The translations under genes and the position numbers were made by a program. The notes below the pieces were generated by a model. It was given only the letters and a program-made list of their open reading frames with translations. It was not told where the DNA came from and searched no databases. Of a stretch of DNA of 64,000 nucleotides, positions 54,501 to 61,395 are shown piece after piece. How positions within the stretch are numbered: the stretch's first letter is position 1; each line of letters starts with the position of its first letter. Origin of the DNA: Marthasterias glacialis (lineage: Eukaryota > Echinodermata > Asteroidea > Forcipulatida > Asteriidae); contig OU452230.1 in NCBI GenBank assembly GCA_911728455.2, forward strand, positions 918,300 through 982,299. The letters run 5' to 3'.

Positions 54501-57500
54501 TTTCTTACTTGATGATACCTGTTAGTGGCGGTTAACCACTGTTAGTTATCAATAAATAAATTTAAAAAAAATAACCTTTACATCTTTAACATTTCTAATC
54601 TTCTTTTTGTCACTTCCTTAATCTAAATCTATGTTCACCCCTAAAAACCTTCTTAATAATTCTAAACAATTTTCCCACAAAATCTGTCAAAATAAATCCC
54701 CGTTTACATGCAGTGTAAGCTTAAAATATTTCCTAGTAAGGATAACTCATGTTTGACTTGAAACAAACAGATGTATCATCACAAATCCCAAGCTACAGTT
54801 AATTCCAAATGACAGTTGCTGACTCCAGGGTATTTTATTCTGATATTTGTTCATGAACCACAAGTTCTTGGGGATTTACTCACTACAGTGTTCAAGACAG
54901 ACTTGTCAGAGTCTATCAGTTTCACATTTCATTTTCTTTAATTTTGGGAATGAGTTGTCCTCTCACCATAGGGCAAGCTCGATAGTCTAAAGTTAAAGTC
55001 TGAAGGGCTCAATCTCCTAACCTAGCTGAGCATGGATATGTTTTGCTTAGTAATGCAGAAAGTGGTTCCCTGCCATAATACCATAAATCTACATTGATAA
55101 CGACTGGTTCTCTGCATATAATTTGCTTAAGTAATATTCTGTGCTTAATATTACCTTTATAAAGTTGAGCCCACAGTTGCTGATTACCATTAGGCCTAAA
55201 TCATTTTGAATTTATAATTATCAGTCTCTGCTTACAGGGTTAACACAACTTTTCTTTGCAAGTCCTGCTAGTGATAGTAAAAACAATGGCAAGTTACCAG
55301 TGCAAACAAAATTTCCTACACCGAACGTTAACTGCGAATGATTACAATACAGAATTTTCTGCAGCTACAAGCATCAATTTCTTCTGGCGGAAGACTTGTA
55401 CGAGTTTGACAATTGGTCATACATGTGCCTGATGACGATTGACCCACTTGATTTCCTGCTTATGGGGGGGGGGGGGTTGAAGGCAGAGGTAGAGAGGGGT
55501 TCAAGTCAAGTTCAAGGGGTACCTTGTACTAAGACCTGTCATCACTAAAGCAGTATACCCTCTGGGCAATTCTGAAGAACCCCTGTCCTTTCTACTACCC
55601 GTACCAACTACCTACATGTGGAAAGTGTGAAAACTCTAATCATCTGTCAACTTAAGTTTATTAAAAAGTGATTTGGAATACAACCCAAATAGTCTACGAT
55701 TAGTGGGCATCTTTTTGAGTGCTGAGAAAGTTCAAGCTGATGGATGATTCAGAGTAAACATGTCCGAGGTGTCAAAGTTGTGGAGAAACTCTGAAGCCTC
55801 AAATCGAGCCTTTGAGAAATTTAATCATTTTCATTTTTTTATTTTAATACTAATGATTTTAATCTAGAAATTTTTGATCTAGAAATTTGCAAGTTTATCT
55901 GTCGATAAGTCAGGTTTATTATATTATACATAAGAGTATAAATCTGCATCCAACATCTTCTTCTCAAAACTTCTGTTTGGGAAAACAAAACATGCTGTTT
56001 AAATTTAAGATTCACGCATTTCATGCAGCATGTACTTGAACAACTGTTTAGATCATCCGTTTCCTTAATCTTAGTCTCAGTCTTGGTCTTGGTGCCCCTT
56101 CAAAAGTTTCCCATAGACCTAACTAGTCTTTTGCCCTTTGCACAATGAAAACGGCCTTGCCCTCTAAAAGATGAAATTCCAGGCCTGTGCCCGTGTGGTA
56201 CTGAGTTGCGGGTGTAAATGTTTTTAGTCGACCGCTTTTAGGGGAAAATGACCTCTCCAGGTTAAACTGTAGAGGGCGCTCTTTACTGTGGATCTCCAAT
56301 AGTCATGTGCATTCATGTAAATTGACTACACATGAAAGTACACATTACAAGGACACCATGTTATTTTAATTTACACCGTTCAAGTGAACTGATCACTTCA
56401 ATTCCAAATTTTGCCTGAGACCTTGATCCTCATAACTTGGGTGTCTTTTCGTGGTCAGAGCCAATACATACAACTGTTTTAGATGAATTGGACATTGGTT
56501 AATTACTGGCCAATAACCAAAACAGTTACAGATGGGTTGCAATAGACGCCATGTTTGATGACAACTTCTATTTTGGCCTGTAGCTGCGTCAAGCTCTTTT
56601 AGTTTCAGCCCAGCTTAAGTTACTTAACAACCAATCATGGAAGGAGTTTATAAAACGCACGCTTGCTGGGTGCAGTTCTTAACACATAGTGCACAGTTGT
56701 GCAGTCAAAAAATGCGTAGTCATTGTCATCAAAGATGCCTGATTTTTCCCATTGTCGACATCATGTGCAACCCGTCTATAGACCGAGCCATTAAGCCCCG
56801 CCCCTAAACATATTGACCAATCACAGCATTGGCTAAATCACCACTGTACACATGGGCAGCACAATGTGCGTCTCTTCAATGTAAGTAAGTGCACGCATGT
56901 TTACATTTTCCAATAGGATTTTTATCGTGTCGGATTTTGACTGACTTTCGGCGGCGTACCCAGGGCTGTGATTGGTCAATACGTATGGGGGCGGGGCTTA
57001 ATGGATCAGTCTATTGGTAACAGCCATGAAAACGCATCCCTGGCAGACAGAGTAAACCCAACCACCATGGCTCTATTCGGACATGTTAAAAACTGTTTTT
57101 TTTTTTATTATGTAATGAATTTGCTGACTCATCCAAATCTAAGATTTCTCACTGATGCCAGATGTAACCAAACTCTACTCGCCATCCGAAACGGATCGGT
57201 TAATTTAAGAAATTTCAACTCAAGTAAATTTGACTTTAACTGGTAATGAGGAGCAGATTTTAATTGGCGTAGGACTTAGATATGAAATTACACAGACTTG
57301 GAAATCACTCATCAAGTCATTGTTTGGGGAGTTCCTGTAAGAATAATCAACTGCGGTTACTAATCTTGATTTAATTTACTGTTTGACGAGAGATAGTCTG
57401 GTTACCTGCGGTAATGCACCATAGCAACTTGTTAAAGAAGTCAGGAAGATGAACCAAGTGAAGGCATATGGTATGAATCAATGTAATTATGAGTGTTACA

Positions 57501-59592
57501 TGTACATGTAAATGTACACCCAAGCTCTTTGGTCTACATTAAACATGTATGTTCATACATGTGTGTGTAAATGGCAGCACATGTACATTACTAGAACCTA
57601 AACATTATCAGCCAAGAATAGTCCTCCCCCAAAAATAAAGATACAGAGCCCTTGTCACCGTCTCTCTGATGAACATTAAGGCAAAGTTCTCTGTAGAAAT
57701 CCACCTGTTACAACAAGTCAGCCACACGTGAAGATCACTGCTCTCCCTTCATGCCCTTAAGAAATACTGAAGTTTTATTCCATCACAAAAATCTCCCCTG
57801 TAGAAATGCTTAATGTGATTCCATTATGTGCAAAACCTTTCTCTGGAAAACAGGACAAGGCCAAACATCTCAAAATTACCAGGAACTTTGCCAAGTCAGT
57901 AGTCTTACTCTGTTGGCAAGGAACACTTTTAAGAAAGTGCAATGATAAGCCTTTTGCATCTTTCTTTACTGTCCATGATTCAAATCAATGTCGAAAAAGT
58001 GAGGCCAGAGGGGGAAATAGTATGGGTCCTTTTCATGTACTTTAGAGGCAGTATTATATTTGTATTAATGTACATGGGTTACCTGACCAAAGATGGCTGT
58101 ATCATGATAACAGTTTGTGAAAGCTTAGAGTGCCAAACTCTTGTCATTAAGGTGCTCGGGAGAATTTATAGAGTGCATGAAATGCCTCAAGTGTTACAAA
58201 AGAGGATTGCGACTTCAAAAACAACGATGAAGCCAATGCAGAATGAAAATATGATCTGATGTCAACCATTCAGACTATAGAGAGGTTTGCCATGATGTCA
58301 CCCGAGATCTTTTTCTAATGCTGCGTGCATAAACAGACGCTGGAAATCATTCAGCAGACAACGTGTCAGCTATTGAGTTTGTACATGGCTGGACCCAACA
58401 TGGCTGCGAAATGGGTTCACACAGTTGGTAGGGCCCAAGTGCTAAGATCCATCTTAAGATGATTAGCGGAGATTGTCAAAACCCTAAGCCAAGAGTTTGA
58501 TTGTACAAAATCAAACAAAAATCTTAAAAATAGATATCTGTAGAAATCCCCTCTGGTTTCTAGACGGCCCTGAACTCAATTACACAGTTGGTAGGGCCCA
58601 AGTGCTAAGATCCATCTTAAGATGATTAGCGGAGATTGTCAAAACCCTAAGCCAAGAGTTTGATTGTACAAAATCAAACAAAAATCTTAAAAATAGATAT
58701 CTGTAGAAATCCCCTCTGGTTTCTAGACGGCCCTGAACTTCCTAGTTGTTATATTTTAGCGGATTAACCGATTGAACATACATGGAAAACGAGAGGGTTT
58801 GGTGACAAGACTTTTGTCTTTCTATTGAAAATCTGTTGACAAATAGAAGGGGATCGCTGATACTTAAAAAAAAAAAAAAAAAAAAATCCTGACAAATCAC
58901 AGGCTTGCTGCACACTTGAGATAAAATAAGTTTCTAAACCAGAATTTGTAGTTTGTCTGCCAAGTCTTTAATCACTGGAAGACTTCTCATGATCGTAAAT
59001 TTACTGGATAGGTGGGAAACTCTTTCAGAGAGTCTACACAACCTTGTTCGGGACGACCGTTAGTAAACCACAATTCTATTTTAATCTCCAGTTAAATGAT
59101 CTACAGACCTGAAACCACAATTTGTTACGGATGTGTATTTGGTAATCATGTGATACCTAGGGTGGCTATGAATGTTCTCTTCTCATGAGCCAATGTCTCC
59201 ACACGATAACAAAAATCCCTAATACAATCAGATCATAAGGTACATTTTTATTACAAGTTTCCTAATATGCATCATTTTTAATATGCAGTGTTTTTCCCAG
59301 AGGGAAGCCATACCTGATGTAGAATGGAGATAAAATGGAGGTTTATTACCCATGCGTGGTTGATTGAGACTTACCTGTGGGGTTGACCAACATTTTCAGC
59401 ATCCCTGGGGAGGAGAACTTTCCCACCGTACAGAGGGCTGGTGTTTTCCTTCCCATGATTCAACCTCGTTGACACACGCGGGGAGCTGCCAGGGGTCGAG
59501 TGCTGGCTTGAGATGCTCTCTGAGTCTGACGTACTGGATGCCGTCTGACTGAGGGTTTGGTGATGGTGGCGTAAACGATGGCGATGCTTCCT
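7156..59592 (-). CDS. PDZD2: PDZD2 / pro-interleukin-16-like multi-PDZ scaffold gene (partial, 11 joined exons)
   Basis: Joined exons, 5' to 3' on the minus strand: 59592-59375, 35517-35442, 27267-27045, 26547-26474, 22682-22588, 21680-21544, 21241-21118, 18401-18269, 17547-17430, 17096-17041, 12501-7156. They total 6600 nt (2200 codons), all junctions are GT/AG and every phase matches. Approximate residues: PDZ1 120-210, PDZ2 267-357, PDZ3 602-696, then a long low-complexity tail. PDZ1 ([11 protein letters not shown], then [10 protein letters not shown] and RLKEGDEIL over the exon joins) and PDZ2 (LGIG core) resemble the adjacent pair in vertebrate PDZD2 and pro-IL-16. Family members are intracellular scaffolds whose C-terminal PDZ pair can be released by cleavage; that pair is not in this window. 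Both protein ends are missing. Whether this is the PDZD2 or IL16 orthologue, or the pre-duplication ancestor, cannot be settled here. Confidence 0.85.
12502..17040 (-). other. PDZD2: Intron before the giant exon
   Basis: 4.5 kb. 13860-14850 contains degenerate GGGGAC-type repeats (a related piece lies at 61720-61860) and a C15 run at 14712-14726. 13100-13380 and 16050-16370 are moderately GC-rich, non-repetitive by eye, and might be regulatory; the first contains tgacgtca near 13262. An open frame at 15973-16365 on the same strand has no recognisable product. Confidence 0.45.
17041..17096 (-). CDS. PDZD2: Short acidic/Pro linker exon
   Basis: 56-nt exon with acceptor ttttgttgacacag and donor ACCAAG|gtatga. 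It encodes [19 protein letters not shown] with phase 1 in and phase 0 out, which joins the giant exon in frame. Short exons of this kind are easily alternatively spliced, but skipping it would shift the frame because 56 is not a multiple of 3. Confidence 0.82.
17097..17429 (-). other. PDZD2: Short intron, nothing notable
   Basis: 333-bp intron between two linker exons. The acceptor and donor are given with the exons. I see no repeat or RNA gene. Confidence 0.7.
17430..17547 (-). CDS. PDZD2: Acidic linker exon after PDZ2
   Basis: 118-nt exon with acceptor gtctttgtttag and donor CCCATGG|gtgagt. It encodes a Glu-rich helix ([15 protein letters not shown]) and a Ser/Asp linker ([15 protein letters not shown]), ending one base into a Glu codon. 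An acidic helical stretch follows the equivalent PDZ in vertebrate family members too. No catalytic or binding motif is seen. Confidence 0.85.
17636..18150. repeat. Degenerate 70-84 bp tandem array filling an intron
   Basis: The phrase catgtgagggcattataaca returns at 17738, 17808, 17878, 17954, 18038 and 18108 (start of each cat), with spacing 70, 70, 76, 84 and 70. Each unit also holds a form of gactggaaggatgacata. Copies are diverged, so the array is old. It makes up most of the 721-bp intron between the PDZ2 exon b and the acidic linker exon. Confidence 0.8.
18269..18401 (-). CDS. PDZD2: PDZ2 exon b
   Basis: 133-nt exon with acceptor ggatgtatttttctag and donor GAAAAG|gtatac. It encodes (C)[18 protein letters not shown], then [19 protein letters not shown] and SRYLSEK. 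The usual G-D before the LxVNG strand is changed to G-S-H here, and Leu occupies the first alpha-B position, so ligand preference is unlikely to be plain class I. It ends at phase 0. Confidence 0.9.
18747..18800. repeat. G-rich homopolymer tract
   Basis: It includes G20 (18763-18782) and G10 (18789-18798) on the + strand, so it is C-rich in the host transcript. It could form a G-quadruplex in duplex DNA. Length is likely polymorphic or sequencing-limited. Confidence 0.85.
19690..19946. repeat. 36-bp minisatellite
   Basis: About six imperfect copies of a 36-bp unit whose core is ttccctggtacccaacactt followed by cactggtaccaagtca. Since 36 is a multiple of three, both strands show long open frames here. 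These are by-products of the repeat, not genes. Confidence 0.85.
20096..20226. mobile_element. Small MITE with ggccgtgtcc-type ends
   Basis: The left end gctgtgtccaaatc pairs with the right end ggacacggcctg. The interior repeats tggctatggct-like words. Related pieces lie at 31215-31316 (aaggccgtgtccaaattgcc) and, more diverged, at 23985-24190. Confidence 0.55.
21118..21241 (-). CDS. PDZD2: PDZ2 exon a
   Basis: 124-nt exon. The acceptor is ctttattattacag and the donor is GGAGATTATG|gtatgt. With the previous exon it reads [16 protein letters not shown], where SLGIG takes the place of GLGF, then [20 protein letters not shown]. This follows the vertebrate fourth PDZD2 / second pro-IL-16 PDZ (KE-x-G-V-x-LGIG followed by a long loop). 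It ends two bases into a Cys codon. Confidence 0.9.
21242..21543 (-). other. PDZD2: Short intron, nothing notable
   Basis: 302-bp intron at the very start of PDZ2 (phase 1). No repeat is seen. Confidence 0.7.
21544..21680 (-). CDS. PDZD2: Linker exon leading into PDZ2
   Basis: 137-nt exon with acceptor catctgcgtcctcag and donor CCAGAAAG|gtcagt. One base completes the Arg, then a basic stretch KRSRSENGF, a Ser/Pro linker ([15 protein letters not shown]) and NEEIVLQK, the first beta strand of PDZ2. It ends one base into a Glu codon. The ATG at 21650-21652 is internal; the frame is open upstream to the acceptor. Confidence 0.88.
21681..22587 (-). other. PDZD2: Intron, nothing notable
   Basis: 907-bp AT-rich intron between the PDZ1-c and PDZ2-linker exons, with no recognised element. 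Confidence 0.6.
22588..22682 (-). CDS. PDZD2: PDZ1 exon c (last beta strand) and linker
   Basis: 95-nt exon. The acceptor is cctctttgtag (the + strand reads ctacaaag) and the donor is CCCAGAAG|gtacgc. It encodes [15 protein letters not shown], the final strand of PDZ1, then a short linker [15 protein letters not shown]. It ends with two bases of an Arg codon. It was found by searching for the phase-0 exon needed between 26474 and 21680; the sequence, phases and family match all agree. Confidence 0.92.
24409..24433. repeat. G25 homopolymer
   Basis: Uninterrupted run of 25 G on the + strand within the PDZ1 intron. Exact length is probably unreliable. Confidence 0.9.
25711..25845. repeat. A-rich low-complexity block
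   Basis: About 85-90% A with short G/T interruptions, and a long A-run at 25817-25837. The Phe-rich open frame on the other strand is an artefact of this composition. Confidence 0.85.
26474..26547 (-). CDS. PDZD2: PDZ1 exon b (DEIL strand and alpha-B helix)
   Basis: 74-nt exon. The acceptor is actgttgcaaacag and the donor is TTCAAG|gtacgtat. Two bases complete the split Gly, followed by [18 protein letters not shown] and AINKFK. The His at the start of the alpha-B helix (MTHKQ) is the residue that in known PDZ domains favours class I ligands (S/T-x-hydrophobic C termini). It ends at phase 0 and joins the 22588-22682 exon. Confidence 0.92.
26548..27044 (-). other. PDZD2: Short intron, nothing notable
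   Basis: 497-bp AT-rich intron splitting the EGDEIL strand of PDZ1 between the first and second base of a Gly codon. Confidence 0.7.
27045..27267 (-). CDS. PDZD2: PDZ1 exon a (carboxylate-binding loop and first strands)
   Basis: 223-nt exon with acceptor atgccaacag and donor AAGGAAG|gtaaga. About 22 linker residues lead into [16 protein letters not shown], where GLGF is the carboxylate-binding loop, then [22 protein letters not shown] and [12 protein letters not shown]. The exon ends after the first base of the next Gly codon, so the split falls inside the conserved EGDEIL stretch. [10 protein letters not shown] and RLKEGDEIL are very close to the third PDZ of vertebrate PDZD2 and the first PDZ of pro-IL-16, and this is the best single piece of evidence for the family assignment. 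Confidence 0.92.
29171..29342. repeat. Five-copy ~32-bp tandem repeat
   Basis: The unit is gaggcaaaacttacattctg followed by atctgtattaaa, repeated five times with small spacers. In gene sense, four of the five copies contain GAATgtaagttt, which holds a perfect gtaagt donor hexamer. The first copy has gataagt-like ataagt instead. Confidence 0.85.
29513..29771. mobile_element. MITE with atagatgggttgc ends
   Basis: A 13-bp perfect inverted repeat, atagatgggttgc, bounds a 259-bp element. The interior matches 56529-56779 in parts (for example gaaggagtttat / ataaactccttc and gatgactgcacat-like words), so two family members are present in opposite orientations. Confidence 0.8.
30753..30811 (+). mobile_element. 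tRNA-like SINE head fragment
   Basis: gggctagatagctcagttag, followed by tagagtgctgatccagagg, resembles the 5' half of a tRNA with an A box at 30762-30773. The B box is missing or decayed (ggttgcaaggttgcaagg). This is not a functional tRNA. Confidence 0.5.
32919..33008 (-). CDS. Possible alternative first coding exon (weak)
   Basis: From an ATG at 33006-33008 the frame reads [20 protein letters not shown] and then [10 protein letters not shown], reaching a donor-like TGG|gtacaag at phase 0. That phase would join the PDZ1 exon at 27267 in frame. The composition (basic start, Ser/Gly) is like a real N-terminus. There is no visible promoter, no recognised homologue, and the frame stays open to 32817, so chance is quite possible. 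Confidence 0.18.
33471..33745 (-). mobile_element. Old tRNA-derived repeat
   Basis: The words tatccatttactcctgggtg, gagaagcaattagagtgaaa, gtgtcttgctcaatg and ggattcaaaccctc occur in the order typical of a widespread echinoderm/chordate repeat. It carries a B-box-like ggtttgaatcc on the minus strand. The copy is diverged. Confidence 0.55.
35442..35517 (-). CDS. PDZD2: Short linker exon before PDZ1
   Basis: 76-nt exon. The acceptor is tttgttctgacag and the donor is CATAAG|gtttgtcc, weaker than consensus but usable. One base (G) completes the Arg codon from the upstream exon, then 25 codons follow ([20 protein letters not shown] and on to SSPHK) ending at phase 0. It is separated from the upstream exon by a 23.9-kb intron and from the PDZ1 exon by 8.2 kb. 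No domain is visible; it is probably a linker. Phase agreement on both sides is the main support. Confidence 0.7.
36078..36311 (+). repeat. Two-copy ~125-bp tandem repeat with coding-like second copy
   Basis: Each copy starts agagagatgcta and contains a form of ttgaggacaaggc. The second copy has an open frame rich in acidic residues ([17 protein letters not shown], then [15 protein letters not shown]) ending in a stop. The first copy is not open in that frame. It may be a decayed exon fragment or a GATGAT-rich repeat; I cannot tell which. Confidence 0.45.
36312..36511. mobile_element. 200-bp hairpin MITE
   Basis: The ends ctaggtggcagcag (36312-36325) and ctgctgccacctag (36498-36511) are exact inverted repeats. 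A second inner pair, caatgaccatttgtc and aacaaatggtcattg, extends the hairpin. No coding content. Confidence 0.75.
37123..37312. mobile_element. Diverged copy of the palindromic MITE
   Basis: It matches the 62772-62971 element in order: gcccaattttatagagctgc, aagtagctaagcacaa, taccagccaaaata and ttctgcttaagtagctc. The copy is worn but keeps both inverted ends. Confidence 0.65.
37501..37740 (+). repeat. 111-bp tandem repeat with pol III A and B boxes
   Basis: gactgtagt recurs at 37501, 37612 and 37723 (period 111), giving two full copies and the start of a third. Copy 1 has A box tggtatactgg (37551-37561) and perfect B box ggttcgaatcc (37594-37604), 43 bp apart as in tRNA genes. Copy 2 has one B-box change (ggtttgaatcc). 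It may be a tRNA-derived SINE unit multiplied in tandem. Confidence 0.75.
41088..41130 (+). repeat. Dispersed repeat motif, copy 1
   Basis: The words ggcctcacgtttcgacccta and gcagagtctttctcaaaggc recur at 42908-42955 with a few changes. This is a short dispersed repeat of unknown class. Confidence 0.6.
42908..42955 (+). repeat. Dispersed repeat motif, copy 2
   Basis: It reads agtggcctcccgttttgacc then ctggcagcgtctttctcaaa ggct, a diverged partner of 41088-41130. The flanks of the two copies do not match. Confidence 0.6.
43827..44004. mobile_element. MITE with atagacctttatcatg ends
   Basis: 30-bp inverted ends (27 of 30 match): atagacctttatcatg at the left and its complement ending gataaaggtctat at the right; 178 bp in total. 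57990-58115 (ccagagggggaaatagtatg, agatggctgtatcatgataa) looks like a related fragment. Confidence 0.8.
45481..45879. mobile_element. 399-bp MITE beside the LTR element
   Basis: The left end cttaaagggtctgtatacat, followed by ttggt, pairs imperfectly with the right end ccaaaggtatactttgcctt, followed by taaag. It contains an inner palindrome, agcgttatggccgtaacgct. The LTR element begins 13 bp beyond its right end. Confidence 0.7.
45892..46503 (+). repeat. 5' LTR, truncated at its 3' side
   Basis: First 612 bp of the LTR. It includes three 57-bp tandem units from 46069 (ggtaaaccctcttttgtagc and on) and a TATA-like tataaaaat near 46352. Truncated by the deletion junction at 46503/46504. Confidence 0.85.
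46504..47369 (+). pseudogene. Remnant of Ty3/gypsy pol: end of integrase with GPY/F domain
   Basis: The open frame from the deletion point encodes only the end of the integrase core ([20 protein letters not shown]), a helical Lys-rich linker, then a GPY/F-type domain ([26 protein letters not shown]) and a long acidic tail to the stop at 47367-47369. The catalytic residues, reverse transcriptase, protease and gag are missing, so it cannot act alone. An ATG at 46488 is inside the LTR and is probably not the original start. Confidence 0.85.
47859..49020 (+). repeat. 3' LTR, apparently complete
   Basis: Starts tgtgacagaatttgg after the polypurine tract and ends gggtttcgttaca before the atat flank. 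The first 612 bp match the left LTR; 48471-49020 is present only here. It contains the same three 57-bp units from 48036. The right boundary is inferred from the TGT...ACA rule and the flank repeat. Confidence 0.75.
56529..56779. mobile_element. MITE, second member of the gatgggttgc family
   Basis: Ends cagatgggttgcaa and gtgcaacccgtctata. The interior matches 29513-29771 in reverse orientation, for example aatcatggaaggagtttata. Confidence 0.75.
56778..57014. mobile_element. MITE with atagaccgagccattaagcc ends
   Basis: Inverted ends of about 26 bp (24 match): atagaccgagccattaagcc then ccgccc at the left, and the complement ending ggggcttaatggatcagtctat. Inner words gaccaatcaca and tgtgattggtc extend the pairing. 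It abuts the previous MITE, sharing the tata junction. Confidence 0.8.
58419..58739. repeat. Perfect 158-bp direct duplication, 163-bp period
   Basis: 58419-58576 recurs at 58582-58739 with no difference that I can see. A 5-bp spacer, caatt, separates them. The unit starts acacagttggtagggcccaa and ends gacggccctgaact. It has no coding content. Confidence 0.9.
59375..59592 (-). CDS. PDZD2: Exon encoding Ser/Thr-rich N-terminal linker
   Basis: This is the most upstream exon seen, 218 nt. The acceptor reads ttgctccgttgtcag and the donor is ccacag|gtaagt, a near-consensus site. The open frame starts at phase 0 and leaves two bases (AG) that complete an Arg codon with the next exon. The peptide is basic and His-rich at first ([11 protein letters not shown]), then Ser/Thr-rich, ending near DAENVGQPH. 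No domain is visible; it should be flexible sequence before the first PDZ. A second frame stops at 59396, before the donor, which supports the chosen frame. No start codon is in frame, so earlier exons must lie to the right, in 59593-64000 or beyond. Confidence 0.75.
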
Positions 59593-60130
59593 CTGACAAC
59601 GGAGCAAAATATTACAGCAAGTTAAACAAAGTATTCTTGCATCAGTTTACCAGGGTTCTCCCAAGGATTTTTCAAAACTGGGGGGCATTCTGGACCCAAA
59701 TCTTGAAAGTGTAGCCGAAGCACGCTGAATTGGTAACAGGTCCTAGGAATGTTTTTATTTAATGTTTATGTTTGGTTTGAAAAGCTCCACTCTGCAATCT
59801 GGAGCATTTAAAATGGTTCTATGATAGGATTTTGTGTGAATTTAACATTAAAATCTAAAAAACAAAAAAACAAAAAATGTATCGGATCGGCCGTAAATTC
59901 TGTATATCGGCCCGTAATTCACACGTATCGGCCGGTACGCTATCTTGTGCAAGGGGAGAACCCTGTTTACCCTAATTATAAAGGGGTGAACATTTTAGAG
60001 AAACAATAGCTAGAAAACAAAATTTCTAGAAAACCCTTTTTTTTTATTATCAAATTTGTGACTTAAACCATATAAACTTTTGGAATGGTAAACAAGTATC
60101 ATGTTCTTTTAAAATGTTATTATTTATGTA

Positions 60131-60330
60131 TATTACCTATACACCGATGTTTGTTAAGCACTTTACACTCAGTACTTTCCCCGAGTCCTGTGACAAAATC
60201 CACAACCATAATACTTGGGAGGGATTCAAACCCAAGACCTATGCCATTCCAGAGCAGATGTCTTGCTACTGGACCACCAAGTGCCACTAGACCGCCAAGC
60301 TTGCCCGGTAGCTAGAGGCAGTTCGAATCC
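60131..60330 (-). mobile_element. tRNA-derived SINE, copy C
   Basis: Same order as copies A and B, on the minus strand: tail caccgatgtttgttaagcac at the left, B-box complement ggattcaaaccc, then gcagatgtcttgctactgga and the end gcccggtagctagaggcag. It contains a small inner duplication (gaccaccaagtgccactagaccgcc area). Confidence 0.75.
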
Positions 60331-60387
60331 CATATTTTTCAGCAGCAGGTAGCACAACGAGTTTAATATGTTAAATTTGTATTGGGG

Positions 60388-60472
60388 AGAAATAATACTA
60401 TTTGTCTTTACACATAAACCGATGTGTGTTAAACACTGTATAGTCAGTACTTTCTTGAGTTCTTTGAACATT
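60388..60472 (-). mobile_element. SINE tail fragment
   Basis: aaccgatgtgtgttaaacac then tgtatagtcagtactttctt matches the tail of copies A-C. The tRNA head is absent. Confidence 0.6.
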
Positions 60473-61312
60473 TTTTAACATTTAGACTATCTGACTATAG
60501 GCGTAATTGCTATGGGTAATTCATAATAGCAGAATGCCATGAAGGATTTGCCCAGATAAGGCATAGGGGGCATACATGTAATCTCACACTGCAAAAAGTG
60601 GATACATGTATTGTCCTCCAAGTAAATGTATACAGAGTTTGCATTGTCAAACTAGTAACATCCGTTCAATTTAAAAAATCAAGATAACCTTCAAAAAGTT
60701 AAACTCAATTTGATTGTTAACGTTTTCTAAGTCGGTATGAGAGTTAAGATAACATTTATATGCGAGACCTTAACATTCTTTTTTTAGCAAAACTTAAACT
60801 GTGTTAACCTCCAGCTTTGGTATTGAACTCTCCGGTGCAAACTCTAGGTGTTGCAATCTCCCTCCCCCACCCCCACCATCCCAACTCCTTTCGATTGAGC
60901 GTAAAGCCAATCATTTCCAATAGAAACTAAATCCTATTTTATAAGAGAAACTCGGTACACATTTTAAATATTCCCTGATGGATGTATTAAGGAAAGGCAG
61001 AGGGAGGTGCCAGCCAAAACCTGTCAGACTTCTACAAACACATCCATTGATTTATTCCCACCTCTATGATTTATGCCTTCGATTTAAGCTAAAACACCTC
61101 TAACTCCTCTTCCGTATTCAGGATTCTTTTCGGCAAAAGAAATATTCCAGAAGAACATTTGGTGTTAAAGGTGAGGAATTATAAGAAAATATATAAACCA
61201 AAAGGGACAAAATAGGAAAACTGCCATCACTGGCTAGATAATTATAATAACAGTATTAAACACTTATATAGCGCTGGAATCTCGTACAATCTCGTACAAG
61301 ACAACTATTCAC

Positions 61313-61395
61313 TGCGGGGGATGGCTCAATTGGTAGAGCGTCAATACTTTAATCCGGAGGTCATTGATTCAAAACCAATTCTAGTCAATTTTTCT
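61313..61395 (+). mobile_element. tRNA-like SINE head
   Basis: gcgggggatggctcaattgg then tagagcgtcaatac resembles a tRNA 5' half with an A box at 61322-61333. The B-box region is degenerate (tgattcaaaacc). The upstream words acttatatagcgctgg are common in SINE flanks. Not a functional tRNA. Confidence 0.55.

Larger units (their letters stand above)
49021..59374 (-). other. PDZD2: 23.9-kb intron, left-hand (5') part
   Basis: Named elements: two abutting MITEs (56529-56779, 56778-57014) and a 158-bp tandem duplication (58419-58739). It also has A-runs (51833-51854, 58866-58886) and G-runs (52350-52363, 55463-55475). 49980-50220 is somewhat GC-rich and non-repetitive by eye. No exon, RNA gene or transposase was found. 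Confidence 0.5.

Noticed and set aside
54288-54512. 74-codon frame with a hydrophobic stretch resembling a membrane segment
   Set aside because: AT-rich Phe/Leu codons in low-complexity DNA give such stretches by chance; no promoter or homologue was recognised.
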